The notes: generated by a model not told the origin, from the sequence alone. 64,000 bases of DNA from Anaeromusa acidaminophila DSM 3853 (GCF_000374545.1 NZ_KB894596.1:21490-85489), one strand, 5' to 3'. Positions 16,893 through 26,422 are shown, counted from the stretch's first letter. A program made the numbers and translations.

Positions 16893-17576
16893 ATGAGAAA
16901 AATCATGACATTGGCTGTTATCGTTTCGGTACTATTTGTTCTGGCGGGCTGTGGCGGAAGTGATAAAACGAGTACGTCCTCATCGAACCAGTCTACGGCT
17001 AAACAGGAGTCGGCTGCGGACCTGTTGGCTAAGGGCAAAAACCTTCCCGGCCTTACCTATGATTACATCATAAAAGCGAAAGAAGGTCCCGCCATGAATG
17101 GCAAGGTTTGGCTGGCCGGCAAGAAAATGAAAACGGAAGCTACTATGGAAAATCAAAAGATAATTACGTTTTTGGATGGGGATGCTAATGTAATCTATAA
17201 TTACATGCCTAGCCAGGCCAGGATTATGAAGATTCCTTTTGATCCGACGAAAGCAGCCAAATCGCCTGACCAGTACAGCCAAGAGACAGATGCAGCTAAG
17301 GTGAAAATCTTGGAAACTGTTAGCTATGATGGCGTACCGTGCAAGGTCTTGCTGAGGGAGGAGAAAGCGGGTCAAAGTCAGGTCAAAATGTGGGTGCGCG
17401 AGGACTATGGCATTCCTGCCAAAGTTGAAGTGACAGAAGGCGGAATCCTGCAGATGACTGCTGAATACAAAAATATAAAAGTGGGGTCTGTGCCGCCGGA
17501 AACATTCGCCTTGCCCCAAGGCGTCCCGGTTATCGATATGGGCGAAATGATGAAGCAAATACCGGTGAAGCCGTAG
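16893..17576 (+). CDS. Lipoprotein, LolA/DUF4412-like
   Basis: A 227-residue exported lipoprotein: Lys/Arg start, hydrophobic stretch and lipobox LAGC with the lipidated Cys at 20, followed by a Ser/Thr-rich linker (to about 45). The mature part (LTYDYIIKAKEGPAMNGKVWLAGKKMKTEA, later VPCKVLLREE and MWVREDYGIPAKVEV) has the half-barrel strands of the LolA/LolB-like and DUF4412 groups that carry lipids or lipoproteins. Role unknown. GGAGG is 6 bases before the ATG, and a terminator follows. Confidence 0.75.
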   Translation: MRKIMTLAVIVSVLFVLAGCGGSDKTSTSSSNQSTAKQESAADLLAKGKNLPGLTYDYIIKAKEGPAMNGKVWLAGKKMKTEATMENQKIITFLDGDANVIYNYMPSQARIMKIPFDPTKAAKSPDQYSQETDAAKVKILETVSYDGVPCKVLLREEKAGQSQVKMWVREDYGIPAKVEVTEGGILQMTAEYKNIKVGSVPPETFALPQGVPVIDMGEMMKQIPVKP

Positions 17577-17655
17577 AATGGGCATTGATAAACTAAAGCA
17601 ATTGGTTAATTTTACGTAGCGACTTTTAGTTAGACTTAAAGAACACAAACCAATG

Positions 17656-17702
17656 AAAAACCGCTTGATGTTGCTTTCGCGTCTACAACAAGCGGTTTTT
17701 TA
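17656..17702 (+). terminator. Terminator after the lipoprotein gene
   Basis: Stem AAACCGCTTG (17658-17667) with CAAGCGGTTT (17689-17698), interior partly paired, then TTTT. Confidence 0.8.
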
Positions 17703-17786
17703 GGCCTTACAGTGCAATTAATACTGCGATGAAAAGATGTTATAGTAGGAAACGTTTTGGAGTGCGAAGACGACTGGAGGAAAACC

Positions 17787-18974
17787 ATGAATCAGAGCTT
17801 GCAAGTGCAATTTTGCGGAATACAGCTAGAAAATCCTTGTTTGCTTTCTTCGGCTTCGCCAACGCAAAGCAAAGAAGGAATTGCGAAAGCGTTTAAGCTG
17901 GGATGGGCCGGGGCGGTAACCAAAACTTGTATTCCTGATGAGCTAATCACGCCTGATGCTCCGAATCGATTTGCAGTATTGCGGAACAAGGATCGAGAGA
18001 TTATGGGGTTTGAAAACCTCGAAGGTATGACGCAAAAACCGGTAGCGTATTGGGAACAGGCTATACATGAGCTGAAGAAAGAGTTTCCTTCTAAAGTGGT
18101 TGTTGCCAGTATGATGGCGGACGCCAATCTAGAAGCATGGCGAAATCTTGCGCGGCGCCTGGAACATGCGGGGGCGGACGCGGTGGAGTTAAATCTGTCT
18201 TGTCCTCATTTTCGCTTAGCGGACCAGATGGGGGCGGCTGTGGGCAAGGACGAAGAAAAGGCAGCTGCCATCGTCGCTTGTGTAAAAAAAGAGGTAAAAA
18301 TTCCTGTTTTAGCTAAATTGACGCCGAATGTCAGCAGTATTCAGGATGTGGCAGCGGCGGTGGTCAAGGCAGGAGCCGACGGTATAGTGGCAATTAATAC
18401 CGTGCAAGCGCTTTTAGGCGTAGATATTGATACCTTGGAACCATTGCCGGCAGTTAATGGGTATAGTGCATTTGGGGGTTATTCAGGTATTTCGGTTAAA
18501 CCCATTAGCTTACGATGTGTGGCGCAAATCGCGCAGATCGCTGATGTTCCGATTCATGGCGTAGGAGGAATTACAGCTTGGCATGATGTCATAGAGTATA
18601 TGGCTGTAGGAGCTAGCTGCGTCCAGGTTTGTACAGCGGTAATGTTGAATGGGTATTCTATTATCACGCCGTTATTACGCGGTTTGGAAGAATATGTGCA
18701 AAAAAAAGGCCTGCATAGTTTGCAGGAAATTATCGGGGCGGCAATACCGAAATTAATTGCGCGCGAGCAATTAAATATGAATTGGGACGTGCGCTCAACA
18801 GTGGTTGCTCCGGAAGATTGCGTGCAGTGCGCGAAATGTATGGTGGCTTGTCAGGAGAGCGGCAAGGCGGCGATTAACTTTGTTGATCAAAAAGTGACCG
18901 TTGATCTGCAGCGTTGCGATGGTTGTTCTCTCTGCACTCATGTGTGTCCTTGCGGTGTGTTGGCGTTGCGGTAG
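17787..18974 (+). CDS. preA: PreA-like dihydropyrimidine dehydrogenase subunit
   Basis: A 395-residue protein: an FMN-binding dihydroorotate dehydrogenase-like barrel (about 1-300; VELNLSCPH, KLTPNVSSIQDVA, HGVGGITAWHDVIEYMAVGASCVQVCTA) followed by an 8-Cys ferredoxin domain (CVQCAKCMVAC and CDGCSLCTHVC) for two 4Fe-4S clusters. This is the layout of PreA, which with the FAD subunit PreT reduces uracil or thymine with NADH. No preT gene is adjacent, so the electron donor must be elsewhere or different. GGAGG precedes the ATG. Confidence 0.82.
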   Translation: MNQSLQVQFCGIQLENPCLLSSASPTQSKEGIAKAFKLGWAGAVTKTCIPDELITPDAPNRFAVLRNKDREIMGFENLEGMTQKPVAYWEQAIHELKKEFPSKVVVASMMADANLEAWRNLARRLEHAGADAVELNLSCPHFRLADQMGAAVGKDEEKAAAIVACVKKEVKIPVLAKLTPNVSSIQDVAAAVVKAGADGIVAINTVQALLGVDIDTLEPLPAVNGYSAFGGYSGISVKPISLRCVAQIAQIADVPIHGVGGITAWHDVIEYMAVGASCVQVCTAVMLNGYSIITPLLRGLEEYVQKKGLHSLQEIIGAAIPKLIAREQLNMNWDVRSTVVAPEDCVQCAKCMVACQESGKAAINFVDQKVTVDLQRCDGCSLCTHVCPCGVLALR

Positions 18975-19033
18975 AAAAATATTGCGCAATTTTTCTTCTG
19001 AAATTGGAAATGGTGAAAAGGAGCTGGAGTGCT

Positions 19034-19666
19034 ATGTTGGATATTTTAGGCACTGCATGGTTTATTGGAGCTATTTCCTTTTTAGTGGGTTTTATTGGCC
19101 CCATTTTGTTTTCAACCAGCAATTTGGGGCCTTTGCTGGGCCTTTTTATAACGGGACCCCTTGGCTTTCTCATGGGAGGGGTTATTGGTTTTTGGCGCTT
19201 GATTGCGAATCCCAGGCGCAATTTGAAGCGAAGCGATTGGGGGACTTTTTTTGTCCTGTGGCTGCTTATGTTGGGATGGTATGGCTTGTTCTGTTGGTTT
19301 GGCTTTTTTGCAATCTGGTGCATCGCAATTTTGCAGGTGGTTTGTGCCGTAAGAACTGCTTTTTTGTATTGGCGGCGAAACCAGGGAAGCTGGCTTGCCA
19401 AGCAACAGCGTTTTTATGTATGGTTGGCGGCAGCGCTGTTGCTGGTTGTCACCGAACTTTTCCCTCCGGTGACACATCCGTGGTGGGCAAAGCCTCATGA
19501 CGGATACTTACCGGAATTGCCTTTAGTTGCTTATGTTGGAGATGAAAGAATGAATGCGAGCCGTAAGGTGCCGCAACTGGCGATTGATCGTCCGCAATTG
19601 TTGATTTTTTGGGCAGGGATTATGACGGCGGCAGTTATTGGAAGCTATGGGAGAAGCAATGAATAA
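19034..19666 (+). CDS. Unknown multi-span membrane protein
   Basis: A 210-residue protein with about six hydrophobic segments (first LGTAWFIGAISFLVGFIGPI; later FFVLWLLMLGWYGLFCWFGF and FYVWLAAALLLVVTELF) and a basic cytoplasmic loop RRNLKRSD. No family recognised. ATG at 19034 has GGAG 4 bases upstream; the frame is open further up but overlaps preA without a ribosome site. It lies 59 bp after preA in the same direction and 10 bp from the convergent lysR. Confidence 0.6.
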   Translation: MLDILGTAWFIGAISFLVGFIGPILFSTSNLGPLLGLFITGPLGFLMGGVIGFWRLIANPRRNLKRSDWGTFFVLWLLMLGWYGLFCWFGFFAIWCIAILQVVCAVRTAFLYWRRNQGSWLAKQQRFYVWLAAALLLVVTELFPPVTHPWWAKPHDGYLPELPLVAYVGDERMNASRKVPQLAIDRPQLLIFWAGIMTAAVIGSYGRSNE

Positions 19667-19676
19667 AATGCAGCCC

Positions 19677-20546
19677 CTAAGACGTGGAAGTTTTTGCACC
19701 GTCTTGGAGAAGTGAGAGCAGGCTCGCAACCGCGCGGGACTGCTTTTTGTTTTTATGGAAGGCGGTCCAGATACTGAAGGTAGAGCGGGGCACATTGGCA
19801 AATTCCAGAAGCGTGCCAGACTCCAGCAGCTCTCGTACCAAAAGCAAGGGCATGGCGCCGCAGCCAAGACCTTGAAGAATGGCATTTTTCATGGCTTCTG
19901 ATTCACTATATTCGATGGTGGCTTTGACTCCTTTTTGTCCCAATGTTTTTTCATAGAGCTGATAAAACAGCCCTCCGGCGCGATAGGAAAGCAATGGATA
20001 ATCGGCAAGACGAGAGCTGTGCTGATGTTCTTCCAGCAGCTTGGGGTGTATGACCCAAACCAGCTCTTCTTCAGACAACTTGAAGCCGGTTAACGAGGGG
20101 GATGTGTTTTCGTTTTGAATGAAACCTAAATCGAAGCGATTTTCAAGGATTCCTTCTTCTACTTCTGACGCATTAGCGCAAAGCTCCAACGATACGGAGC
20201 ATTGGGGAGATTGTTGCTGAAATTTCTTAAGAAAGGGCAGCATTAAGTGGTTGATCATAGCAGCGGAAATGCCCAGATTGATCTGGCTGGGATGAAGGCT
20301 CAAGGCTTGTTCTGCTTCGGCATAGGCGCTCATCAGCTTTTCAGCATAGGAAATGAGTTCGCGACCTGCCGCTGTGATAAAAAGCTTTTTGCCAACTCGC
20401 TCGAAGAGGAGAACCCCAAAATGCTGCTCCAAGGCGCGGATTTGTCCGGTGACCGCGGGCTGGGTAAAATTTAGACGGGATGCTGCTTGGGTCATGTTGC
20501 CCAATTTAGCGACCGTCAAAAAGGTCTGGAAAAGCTGAATGTCCAT
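19677..20546 (-). CDS. LysR family transcriptional regulator
   Basis: A 289-residue LysR regulator: N-terminal winged HTH (MTQAASRLNFTQPAVTGQIRALEQ) and a periplasmic-binding-like effector domain from about residue 90 (INLGISAAMINHLMLPFLKKF). Start ATG at 20546 sits behind GGAGG; 15 upstream in-frame codons have none. It faces away from a gene for a 52-residue membrane peptide, with a 247-bp gap between them; LysR proteins often control the divergent gene, but the effector is unknown. Confidence 0.88.
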   Translation of the reverse strand: MDIQLFQTFLTVAKLGNMTQAASRLNFTQPAVTGQIRALEQHFGVLLFERVGKKLFITAAGRELISYAEKLMSAYAEAEQALSLHPSQINLGISAAMINHLMLPFLKKFQQQSPQCSVSLELCANASEVEEGILENRFDLGFIQNENTSPSLTGFKLSEEELVWVIHPKLLEEHQHSSRLADYPLLSYRAGGLFYQLYEKTLGQKGVKATIEYSESEAMKNAILQGLGCGAMPLLLVRELLESGTLLEFANVPRSTFSIWTAFHKNKKQSRAVASLLSLLQDGAKTSTS

Positions 20547-20793
20547 CGGGCGCCTCCTAGGTAAACGTACTCTAAAGCTTAATATACGCAATGATTCGGG
20601 TGTATTCCTTCTGCTAGGACGATATTATAAGCAAGAAAGTCGGATTCGATTGCTGGGGACTTGGGCGAGCGCTTATAAGGAACGCTTATGGATACGATAA
20701 TTACTGCCAATTTCACAAAACAAGCGTCAAGACTTACACTATAAGTGAACCAGGAACAATGGATGTTGGGTTTTGCAAAGGGAGGGATTTTCC

Positions 20794-20952
20794 ATGGGAG
20801 TGGTAGTAAGCGCATTATTAATGCTGAGTGTGTACGTCGCTTTTCGCGTGTTTGTTTGGGAAGCTCTTGGAGCTTCACAAAAGCAAGAAGCGGAAACTCG
20901 TCGTTTAACGCGGATGAGACAGGCAATGCAGTCCGTTCATACAGCCGGGTAA
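20794..20952 (+). CDS. 52-residue single-span membrane protein
   Basis: A short gene with a convincing ribosome site (AAGGGAGG, 8 bases before ATG). The product starts MGVVVSALLMLSVYVAFRVF, one transmembrane helix, then a charged C-terminal tail (KQEAETRRLTRMRQAM). It is followed by a clean terminator at 20978, so it is a one-gene unit divergent from lysR. Function unknown. Confidence 0.55.
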   Translation: MGVVVSALLMLSVYVAFRVFVWEALGASQKQEAETRRLTRMRQAMQSVHTAG

Positions 20953-20977
20953 GTTGAAAAAGTATATCGTATCATGC

Positions 20978-21013
20978 AAAAGACCTTGAGGCTAGGCGCT
21001 TCAAGGTCTTTTG
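20978..21013 (+). terminator. Terminator after the 52-residue membrane protein gene
   Basis: Perfect 12-bp stem AAAAGACCTTGA (20978-20989) with TCAAGGTCTTTT (21001-21012). Confidence 0.82.
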
Positions 21014-21187
21014 TACGTAAGGCCGCGTTTTGTCGGCAAAGAAGAGTGATGGCGGGAAAATTAAAGGAAATGATATATTAATGCGAGAATAATTGTTATT
21101 AAGAAAAATAAAACTGTCTTAAATTCAAGGTGAAACAGAGATGGATGCATGCGACAGCAGGCAATTTTATAGTAGAGAGGGCTATGT

Positions 21188-22597
21188 ATGAGTGAGGAAG
21201 CCGGTAAGGAACTCGATTTGAATGCGACACTGGCGGAATTAGTATCGGCTATTATTCGGCCGGGAATTACTTTTGCTGAAATGTACCAAATCGTCTTGCA
21301 AAAATCACAGGCCCTGACTGAAAGTCAGCATGGCTTTGTTTCTTCTATTGATCCTAAAACGAATGCCCATGTTAGTGATACATTGACAGAAATGCGTAAG
21401 GATGTTTGTTCCGTGAGCTCCGCGTTATATTCGCTTCCGGAGGGGCCGCATCATTTTTACCATGGTCTATGGGGGCATTCCTTGAATACGCGAGAAGCCT
21501 ATTTTACGAACCATCCTGGGGAGCATCCGGCAGCGAGAGGCTTGCCGGAAGGACATGTGCCGTTGATAAATTTTTTATCGGCGCCTGTTATGTTTGCAGG
21601 GGAATTATTGGGGCAAATTGCTTTAGCGAATTCTTCACGAGATTATACGCAAGAAGACCTTGAAGTCATTTCAAAGATAGGTAAAGTATATGCCATAGTG
21701 CTCCATAACAAGCAGCAGGAAAATGAACTGCGCAATAGCGAAGAGCGTTTTCGCCTGATGATCGACGGCGCGCCCTTTCCGATTGTTGTCTGTGGGTTGG
21801 AGGAATATTCGATTCTCTATAGCAATCAGTTGGCTGCAAGTTTTTTTAACATATCGCAAGAAGAGGCGATGCTTTTAAAAATCACTGATTTTTATGTGGT
21901 GCAGAAGGAACGTTTAAAAATGTTTGCTGAATTGCGGAAGCAAGGAAGGGTATTAGGGCGGGAACTGCAGCTCAAGAACCGTAAGGGTCAAATTTTTTGG
22001 GTCATTGTATCGGCGGTAAAAATGGAGTGGTTTGGCAAGCCGGTGGTCATGGTAGCGATTAATGATATTAGCGCTCGCAAAAAGATGGAAGAAGAATTAC
22101 AGCGTTTAGCAACGACCGATACATTGACAGGCATTTTGAATCGACGGCAGTTTTTCATTTTAGCCGAGCAGGAAGTAGAGCGTTCACGCCGCTATGGCAG
22201 AACCTTGGCCTTGCTTTTATATGATATTGATCATTTTAAGCAAGTAAACGATACTTTTGGGCATCAGGCAGGCGATGTTGTTTTGCGAGAACTTGCCAAA
22301 CTTGTGCATGAGCAGTTGCGAAGAAATGACATTGAAGGGCGCGTGGGGGGAGAAGAATTTGCTGTTTTATTGCCGGAAACAACAATTTCTGAGGCTGTAG
22401 TGTTGGCAGAACGCATCCGGGGAATTATTGAGAACTTTGCTATTAACATAGGAGAAACGTCTTTGCATATAACCGCAAGCTTTGGCGTGACTGCTGTTAA
22501 AGAGACCGATGTAGCCTTAGATTCGATTTATAAAAGAGCGGATAGCGCCTTGTATGAGGCAAAAAATGCCGGACGGAATCGCGTCGGCAGAAAGTGA
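21188..22597 (+). CDS. GAF-PAS-GGDEF diguanylate cyclase
   Basis: A 469-residue soluble sensor: GAF domain (about 15-175, ending VPLINFLSAPVMFAGELLGQIALAN), PAS/S-box (about 185-300) and GGDEF domain (about 305-466). The active motif is GGEEF at 387-391 and the product-inhibition site RxxD (R378-D381) is placed correctly 5 residues upstream, so c-di-GMP synthesis with feedback is expected. No membrane segment. GAGAGG precedes the ATG. Its signal is unknown. Confidence 0.9.
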   Translation: MSEEAGKELDLNATLAELVSAIIRPGITFAEMYQIVLQKSQALTESQHGFVSSIDPKTNAHVSDTLTEMRKDVCSVSSALYSLPEGPHHFYHGLWGHSLNTREAYFTNHPGEHPAARGLPEGHVPLINFLSAPVMFAGELLGQIALANSSRDYTQEDLEVISKIGKVYAIVLHNKQQENELRNSEERFRLMIDGAPFPIVVCGLEEYSILYSNQLAASFFNISQEEAMLLKITDFYVVQKERLKMFAELRKQGRVLGRELQLKNRKGQIFWVIVSAVKMEWFGKPVVMVAINDISARKKMEEELQRLATTDTLTGILNRRQFFILAEQEVERSRRYGRTLALLLYDIDHFKQVNDTFGHQAGDVVLRELAKLVHEQLRRNDIEGRVGGEEFAVLLPETTISEAVVLAERIRGIIENFAINIGETSLHITASFGVTAVKETDVALDSIYKRADSALYEAKNAGRNRVGRK

Positions 22598-22663
22598 AAA
22601 CAAAATACGTAAAAACCTTGAAGCGAACATTTGTTCTGTGATACAATGCAGATAAGGATGTGA

Positions 22664-24019
22664 GTGGAAAAGGAAGTGGCGCTAGTGGACGTGTTCGAAA
22701 AGCTGAAAATCTTAACCGATGCAGCTAAATATGATGTTGCCTGCACGTCCAGCGGCGTGAATAAGCGAGCGCAAGCCGGGCAAATAGGGAGCGCTGCCGC
22801 CGCTGGCATCTGTCATAGTTTTTCCGCAGACGGGCGCTGTATTTCTCTTTTGAAAGTGCTGCAGACCAATGTGTGTATCTATGACTGCCAATATTGCGTC
22901 AATCGCTGTTCGAACGATACGCCGCGTACTTTTTTTACGCCGCGGGAACTTGCGGAATTGACGATTAACTTTTACCGGCGCAATTATATTGAAGGCTTAT
23001 TTGTCAGCTCCGGCGTCATCAAAAACCCGGACTATACTTGCGAACAGTTAATTGCAACGCTGCGCATTTTGAGGGAGGAATATCGTTTTCATGGGTACAT
23101 CCATGCCAAAGCTATTCCGGGCGCCGATCATCGTTTGACCGATCAATTGGGATTGTTGGCGGATCGAATGAGCATCAATATAGAACTGCCATCGCAGCGG
23201 AGTCTGGAACTGTTAGCTCCCAATAAGTCAAAACAGGCGATTTTAGCGCCTATGAAGCATATTAAAGAACGAATTCTGGAAAATACCACTGACATTGTCA
23301 AATATCGTCATGCTCCTAAGTTTGCTCCGGCAGGGCAGAGTACGCAGATGATTGTGGGAGCGACGCCGGATACGGATCGGCAGATTCTTAATTTGACAGA
23401 AGGTCTGTACAAGTCCTATCGGCTGAAGCGCGTATTTTTTTCCGCCTATATGCCGGTAAATGAGACGGCGTTGCTGCCAGCGTTAGATACGAAACCGCCG
23501 TTATGGCGGGAGCACCGGTTGTATCAGGCGGATTGGCTTTTGCGGTTTTACAATTTTACGGCGCAAGAACTCTTGGATGAGGACAATCCTAATTTCAATC
23601 CTTTTTTGGACCCCAAATGCCAATGGGCGCTGCAGCATCCGGAATGTTTTCCGGTAGATGTTAACCGGGCTAGCTACAAAGAACTTTTGCGGGTGCCGGG
23701 CATTGGCGTGATTAGCGCGAAACGGATTGTGGCGTCGCGACGAACCGTGGTTTTGCGTCTTGAAGGGCTTAAAAAGCTTGGGGTAGTGTTAAAACGCGCG
23801 CAGTATTTTATTACTTGCGGCGGTGTAGGCGCTGCCGAATTGCGAGCTAAGCGTTCACAAGTCGTGCAAGCGCTGTTGACCGATTCGGAAGGAAGAAGCG
23901 TGCGGCGAGAAACGGCTTTAGGGGAACAACAACTGTCATTGTTTGCTGCACCGGAAGAACGCGGCGAAAGAGAGGCTAGAGGGGAGGCGTTTTTGTCATG
24001 TATGCGCGCCCTGAGCTGA
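22664..24019 (+). CDS. Putative DNA modification/repair radical SAM protein
   Basis: A 451-residue radical SAM enzyme of the family genetically linked to uracil-DNA-glycosylase (TIGR03916 type; distant spore photoproduct lyase relation). Cluster Cys are C71-x3-C75-x2-C78 in NVCIYDCQYC. A helix-hairpin-helix stands at VNRASYKELLRVPGIGVISAKRIV (about 331-354), consistent with DNA binding. GTG at 22664 has AAGGA 5 bases upstream; GTG at 22685 would give the usual DVFEKLKILTDAAKYD start and is an alternative. It overlaps the next gene by 22 bases. The reaction is not known. Confidence 0.85.
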   Translation: MEKEVALVDVFEKLKILTDAAKYDVACTSSGVNKRAQAGQIGSAAAAGICHSFSADGRCISLLKVLQTNVCIYDCQYCVNRCSNDTPRTFFTPRELAELTINFYRRNYIEGLFVSSGVIKNPDYTCEQLIATLRILREEYRFHGYIHAKAIPGADHRLTDQLGLLADRMSINIELPSQRSLELLAPNKSKQAILAPMKHIKERILENTTDIVKYRHAPKFAPAGQSTQMIVGATPDTDRQILNLTEGLYKSYRLKRVFFSAYMPVNETALLPALDTKPPLWREHRLYQADWLLRFYNFTAQELLDEDNPNFNPFLDPKCQWALQHPECFPVDVNRASYKELLRVPGIGVISAKRIVASRRTVVLRLEGLKKLGVVLKRAQYFITCGGVGAAELRAKRSQVVQALLTDSEGRSVRRETALGEQQLSLFAAPEERGEREARGEAFLSCMRALS

Positions 24020-24822
24020 TCTATCGGTATGACGGTACACTAGACGGGTTGCTTTGTTGCGTATTTGAAAGCTACGCTCAAAAAGAATTGCCAGGGGATA
24101 TTGTGATACAGGGAGAAGCGGTAGAAACGCTGCTTTTTGAAGGAAAAGCCATTCCAACGGATCTGGAAAAGGCGCGGCGGGTTCGTGTATCGATCCCGCA
24201 GAAAATTTCTCCAGAAGCTTGGGAGTTTGTACAAAAAGCGTTTCTTACCTGTTTGCCTCGCAAGGAAGTTCATTTGCTGCTTTTTTTACGATTGGGATAT
24301 CGGCATGGCGCAGAAATAATGCAGATGCTGGCGAATGATACAGTCCATACGCTGTTCAAAGCCGTGCGCCATTTAGAGCGCGAAAGCCATCTGTTTAAAG
24401 GGTTTATTCGCTTTGTGGCTGGTAATGGCGTACTAACCGCCCAAATTGAGCCGAAGAATTTTGTTTTGCCGTTGCTGGCGGAACACTTTTGCCAGCGTTT
24501 CCCAGAAGAGCGTTTTCTGATTCATGATCAAAGCCATGGTGTGGCGCTGGCATACCAGCCATATCAGTATCGGATTTGTCCGGTAGAAGAATTGGAGCTC
24601 CCGGCTCCGGATGCAGAAGAACAAAATTATCAAGAGTTATGGCAACTGTTTTATAAAAGCATTGAAATCAAGGCGCGTCATAATCCACTTTGCCGTAGGA
24701 CGCAAATGCCGCAACGATATTGGAAAAACATGACGGAAATGGTTGAGGAGCTTGCTAAATTGCCGGGAAGCGGCAAGGCTGCAAAGCAACTTTTTCAAGA
24801 ACCTCTTCACCGTTTAACATGA
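23998..24822 (+). CDS. TIGR03915 family putative DNA repair protein
   Basis: A 274-residue protein typical of the family always found beside the radical SAM gene upstream: it opens YRYDGTLDGLLCCVFESYA and carries HLERESHLFKGFIRF and YWKNMTEMVEEL. In other bacteria this domain is fused to a uracil-DNA-glycosylase domain; here it is free and no glycosylase gene is next to it. Gene pairing and the HhH motif of the partner suggest a DNA repair complex, still undefined. Start ATG is behind GGGGAGG inside the end of the previous gene, so translation is coupled. Confidence 0.85.
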   Translation: MYARPELIYRYDGTLDGLLCCVFESYAQKELPGDIVIQGEAVETLLFEGKAIPTDLEKARRVRVSIPQKISPEAWEFVQKAFLTCLPRKEVHLLLFLRLGYRHGAEIMQMLANDTVHTLFKAVRHLERESHLFKGFIRFVAGNGVLTAQIEPKNFVLPLLAEHFCQRFPEERFLIHDQSHGVALAYQPYQYRICPVEELELPAPDAEEQNYQELWQLFYKSIEIKARHNPLCRRTQMPQRYWKNMTEMVEELAKLPGSGKAAKQLFQEPLHRLT

Positions 24823-24832
24823 TGCTTTTTTT

Positions 24833-24856
24833 AACCGCGTAAGCGGTTTTTTCTTT
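24833..24856 (+). terminator. Terminator of the radical SAM pair
   Basis: Short stem AACCGC-GTAA-GCGGTT (24833-24848) with TTTTTTCTTTTTG. Confidence 0.8.
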
Positions 24857-24983
24857 TTGTAAATAAATTTGCAACTTGTGACAAAAGCGAAAGGATTTGA
24901 GAAAGATACTGCGAATAAGTACAACATCCTAATGTTATGTTATATTTACAGGAGCCACAAACCAAATAAAGGAGGGTGAAGGA

Positions 24984-26267
24984 ATGGAAAACATGGGTGC
25001 TGCAATGGGCGAAAAGCCCACAAAACAGCGGGTTATTCTTGTCTTGATTTTGTTAGTTACCCTATTGATTGCCTATCTAGACCGAGTCAATGTTTCCGTA
25101 CTGTTGGCGGATAATACGTTTCTTAGCGACATGGGCATCAAAGGACAGCCTGTGCAGATGGGCTTGCTTATGACCTTATTTTTAATTGCTTATGGTATTT
25201 CCAATGTTTTTCTCAGCCCCATTGGAGACTACTTGGGACCTCGAAAAGCTATGTGCTTATCCATCTTGTTGTGGTGCTTGTCATTGTTCATTGGCGGCAT
25301 TGCGGCAACCTTCACCATTATGCTGGCAGCTCGGGTTATTCTTGGTATCGGTGAAGGCATGCATTGGCCCATGCAGAGCAAGTACGTCAAAAACTGGTTT
25401 CCTCCCCATGAAAGGGGCAAGGCGAACGCTGTGTGGGTTGTCGGGTTGATGGCTGGACCGGCGTTGGCTATGCCATTTTTGACCTGGGCTATTCAGTCGT
25501 TTGGCTGGCGTACGAGCTTCTTCATCCTTGTTGGCTTTGGTTTGCTGCCATTGATCCTGCTGTGGTTTTATACGACTGATCATCCGCATCAGCATAAAGG
25601 TGCTAACCAGGCGGAGCGCGATTTGATTGAAGAAGGCCAAAAGGCTGAAAAAGAGCTAGAGGCGCAAGCCGGGCATAGTACGTTATGGGATAATATGAAA
25701 GCTTTTATATTCAATTATCGCTTTTGGCTGGTTACGTTGTATTATTTTTGCTTGGCTTCGATTTTTTGGGGAACCATGGCGTGGCTGCCTTCGTATCTCA
25801 AAGTGGCGCGTGGCTTTTCTTGGGCGGCTATGGGCGCTTGGTCGTCGCTTCCTTATGTTCTCGGCATTGTCAGTGTTTTGGCGTCGGGCTATATTTCAGA
25901 CAAAATTGGTCGGCGTGCGCCTCTGTGCTTTGTATCCATGCTTGGCGCGGCGGCAGGTATCTATTTCGGCGCCTATGCACCGGATAACACAACCGCTGCA
26001 TTGTTGATTTCCATAGGAATTGCTTCCATTGGTCTGGGGATTGCCCCGGCTTGGGCGATGGTGCAGCATATTGTACCCGGCAAGGCTATCGGAGCTGGCG
26101 CTGGTATGATGAATGGCGTTTCTAACGGCGGCTCGGCTTTTTCGCCGGTTCTTATCGGTTTCTTTATTAGCGCTTCCGGCAGCTATGTTGGCGGGTTGAT
26201 GTTCTTGGTCGGCTTAGGAATGCTGGCAGCTTGTTGTGCAGCTGTATTGGCATACCAAAAATATTAA
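24984..26267 (+). CDS. MFS transporter, anion:cation symporter type
   Basis: A 427-residue, 12-span major facilitator. LIAYLDRVNVSVLL in helix 1, GDYLGPRKAM in the 2-3 loop, and ILGIGEGMHWPMQSKYVKNWFPPHERGKANA are typical of the ACS group (phthalate, glucarate, tartrate and similar organic anions). The second half has SGYISDKIGRRAPL. Strong ribosome site AAAGGAGGGTGA. Monocistronic with its own terminator; substrate unknown. Confidence 0.85.
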   Translation: MENMGAAMGEKPTKQRVILVLILLVTLLIAYLDRVNVSVLLADNTFLSDMGIKGQPVQMGLLMTLFLIAYGISNVFLSPIGDYLGPRKAMCLSILLWCLSLFIGGIAATFTIMLAARVILGIGEGMHWPMQSKYVKNWFPPHERGKANAVWVVGLMAGPALAMPFLTWAIQSFGWRTSFFILVGFGLLPLILLWFYTTDHPHQHKGANQAERDLIEEGQKAEKELEAQAGHSTLWDNMKAFIFNYRFWLVTLYYFCLASIFWGTMAWLPSYLKVARGFSWAAMGAWSSLPYVLGIVSVLASGYISDKIGRRAPLCFVSMLGAAAGIYFGAYAPDNTTAALLISIGIASIGLGIAPAWAMVQHIVPGKAIGAGAGMMNGVSNGGSAFSPVLIGFFISASGSYVGGLMFLVGLGMLAACCAAVLAYQKY

Positions 26268-26281
26268 AACGATAAAGATAG

Positions 26282-26315
26282 CGCCCGGTTCTTTAAGAAC
26301 CGGGCGTTGTTTTTT
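26282..26315 (+). terminator. Terminator after the MFS gene
   Basis: Perfect 12-bp stem (26282-26293 with 26295-26306) followed by TTGTTTTTTT; the actual loop will include the innermost bases. Confidence 0.88.
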
Positions 26316-26329
26316 TGCCGGTTGTTTAA

Positions 26330-26361
26330 TTGTTAACCAGCAGAGCGGATGTGGTTTACTT
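26330..26361 (+). promoter_or_regulatory. BirA-type biotin operator 1 over the bio promoter
   Basis: TTGTTAACC (26330-26338), 14 bases, GGTTTACTT (26353-26361): this matches the known BirA operator form TTGTTAACC-N14/15-GGTTWACAA. The right half covers the -35 box of the promoter TTTACT (26355-26360)-17-TATGAT (26378-26383), so biotin-loaded BirA would block transcription. Confidence 0.8.
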
Positions 26362-26422
26362 TTGGCGAAAAATGCGATATGATAAAGGCAAACGTCAATA
26401 CGACGTTATTTTTTTATCGATA

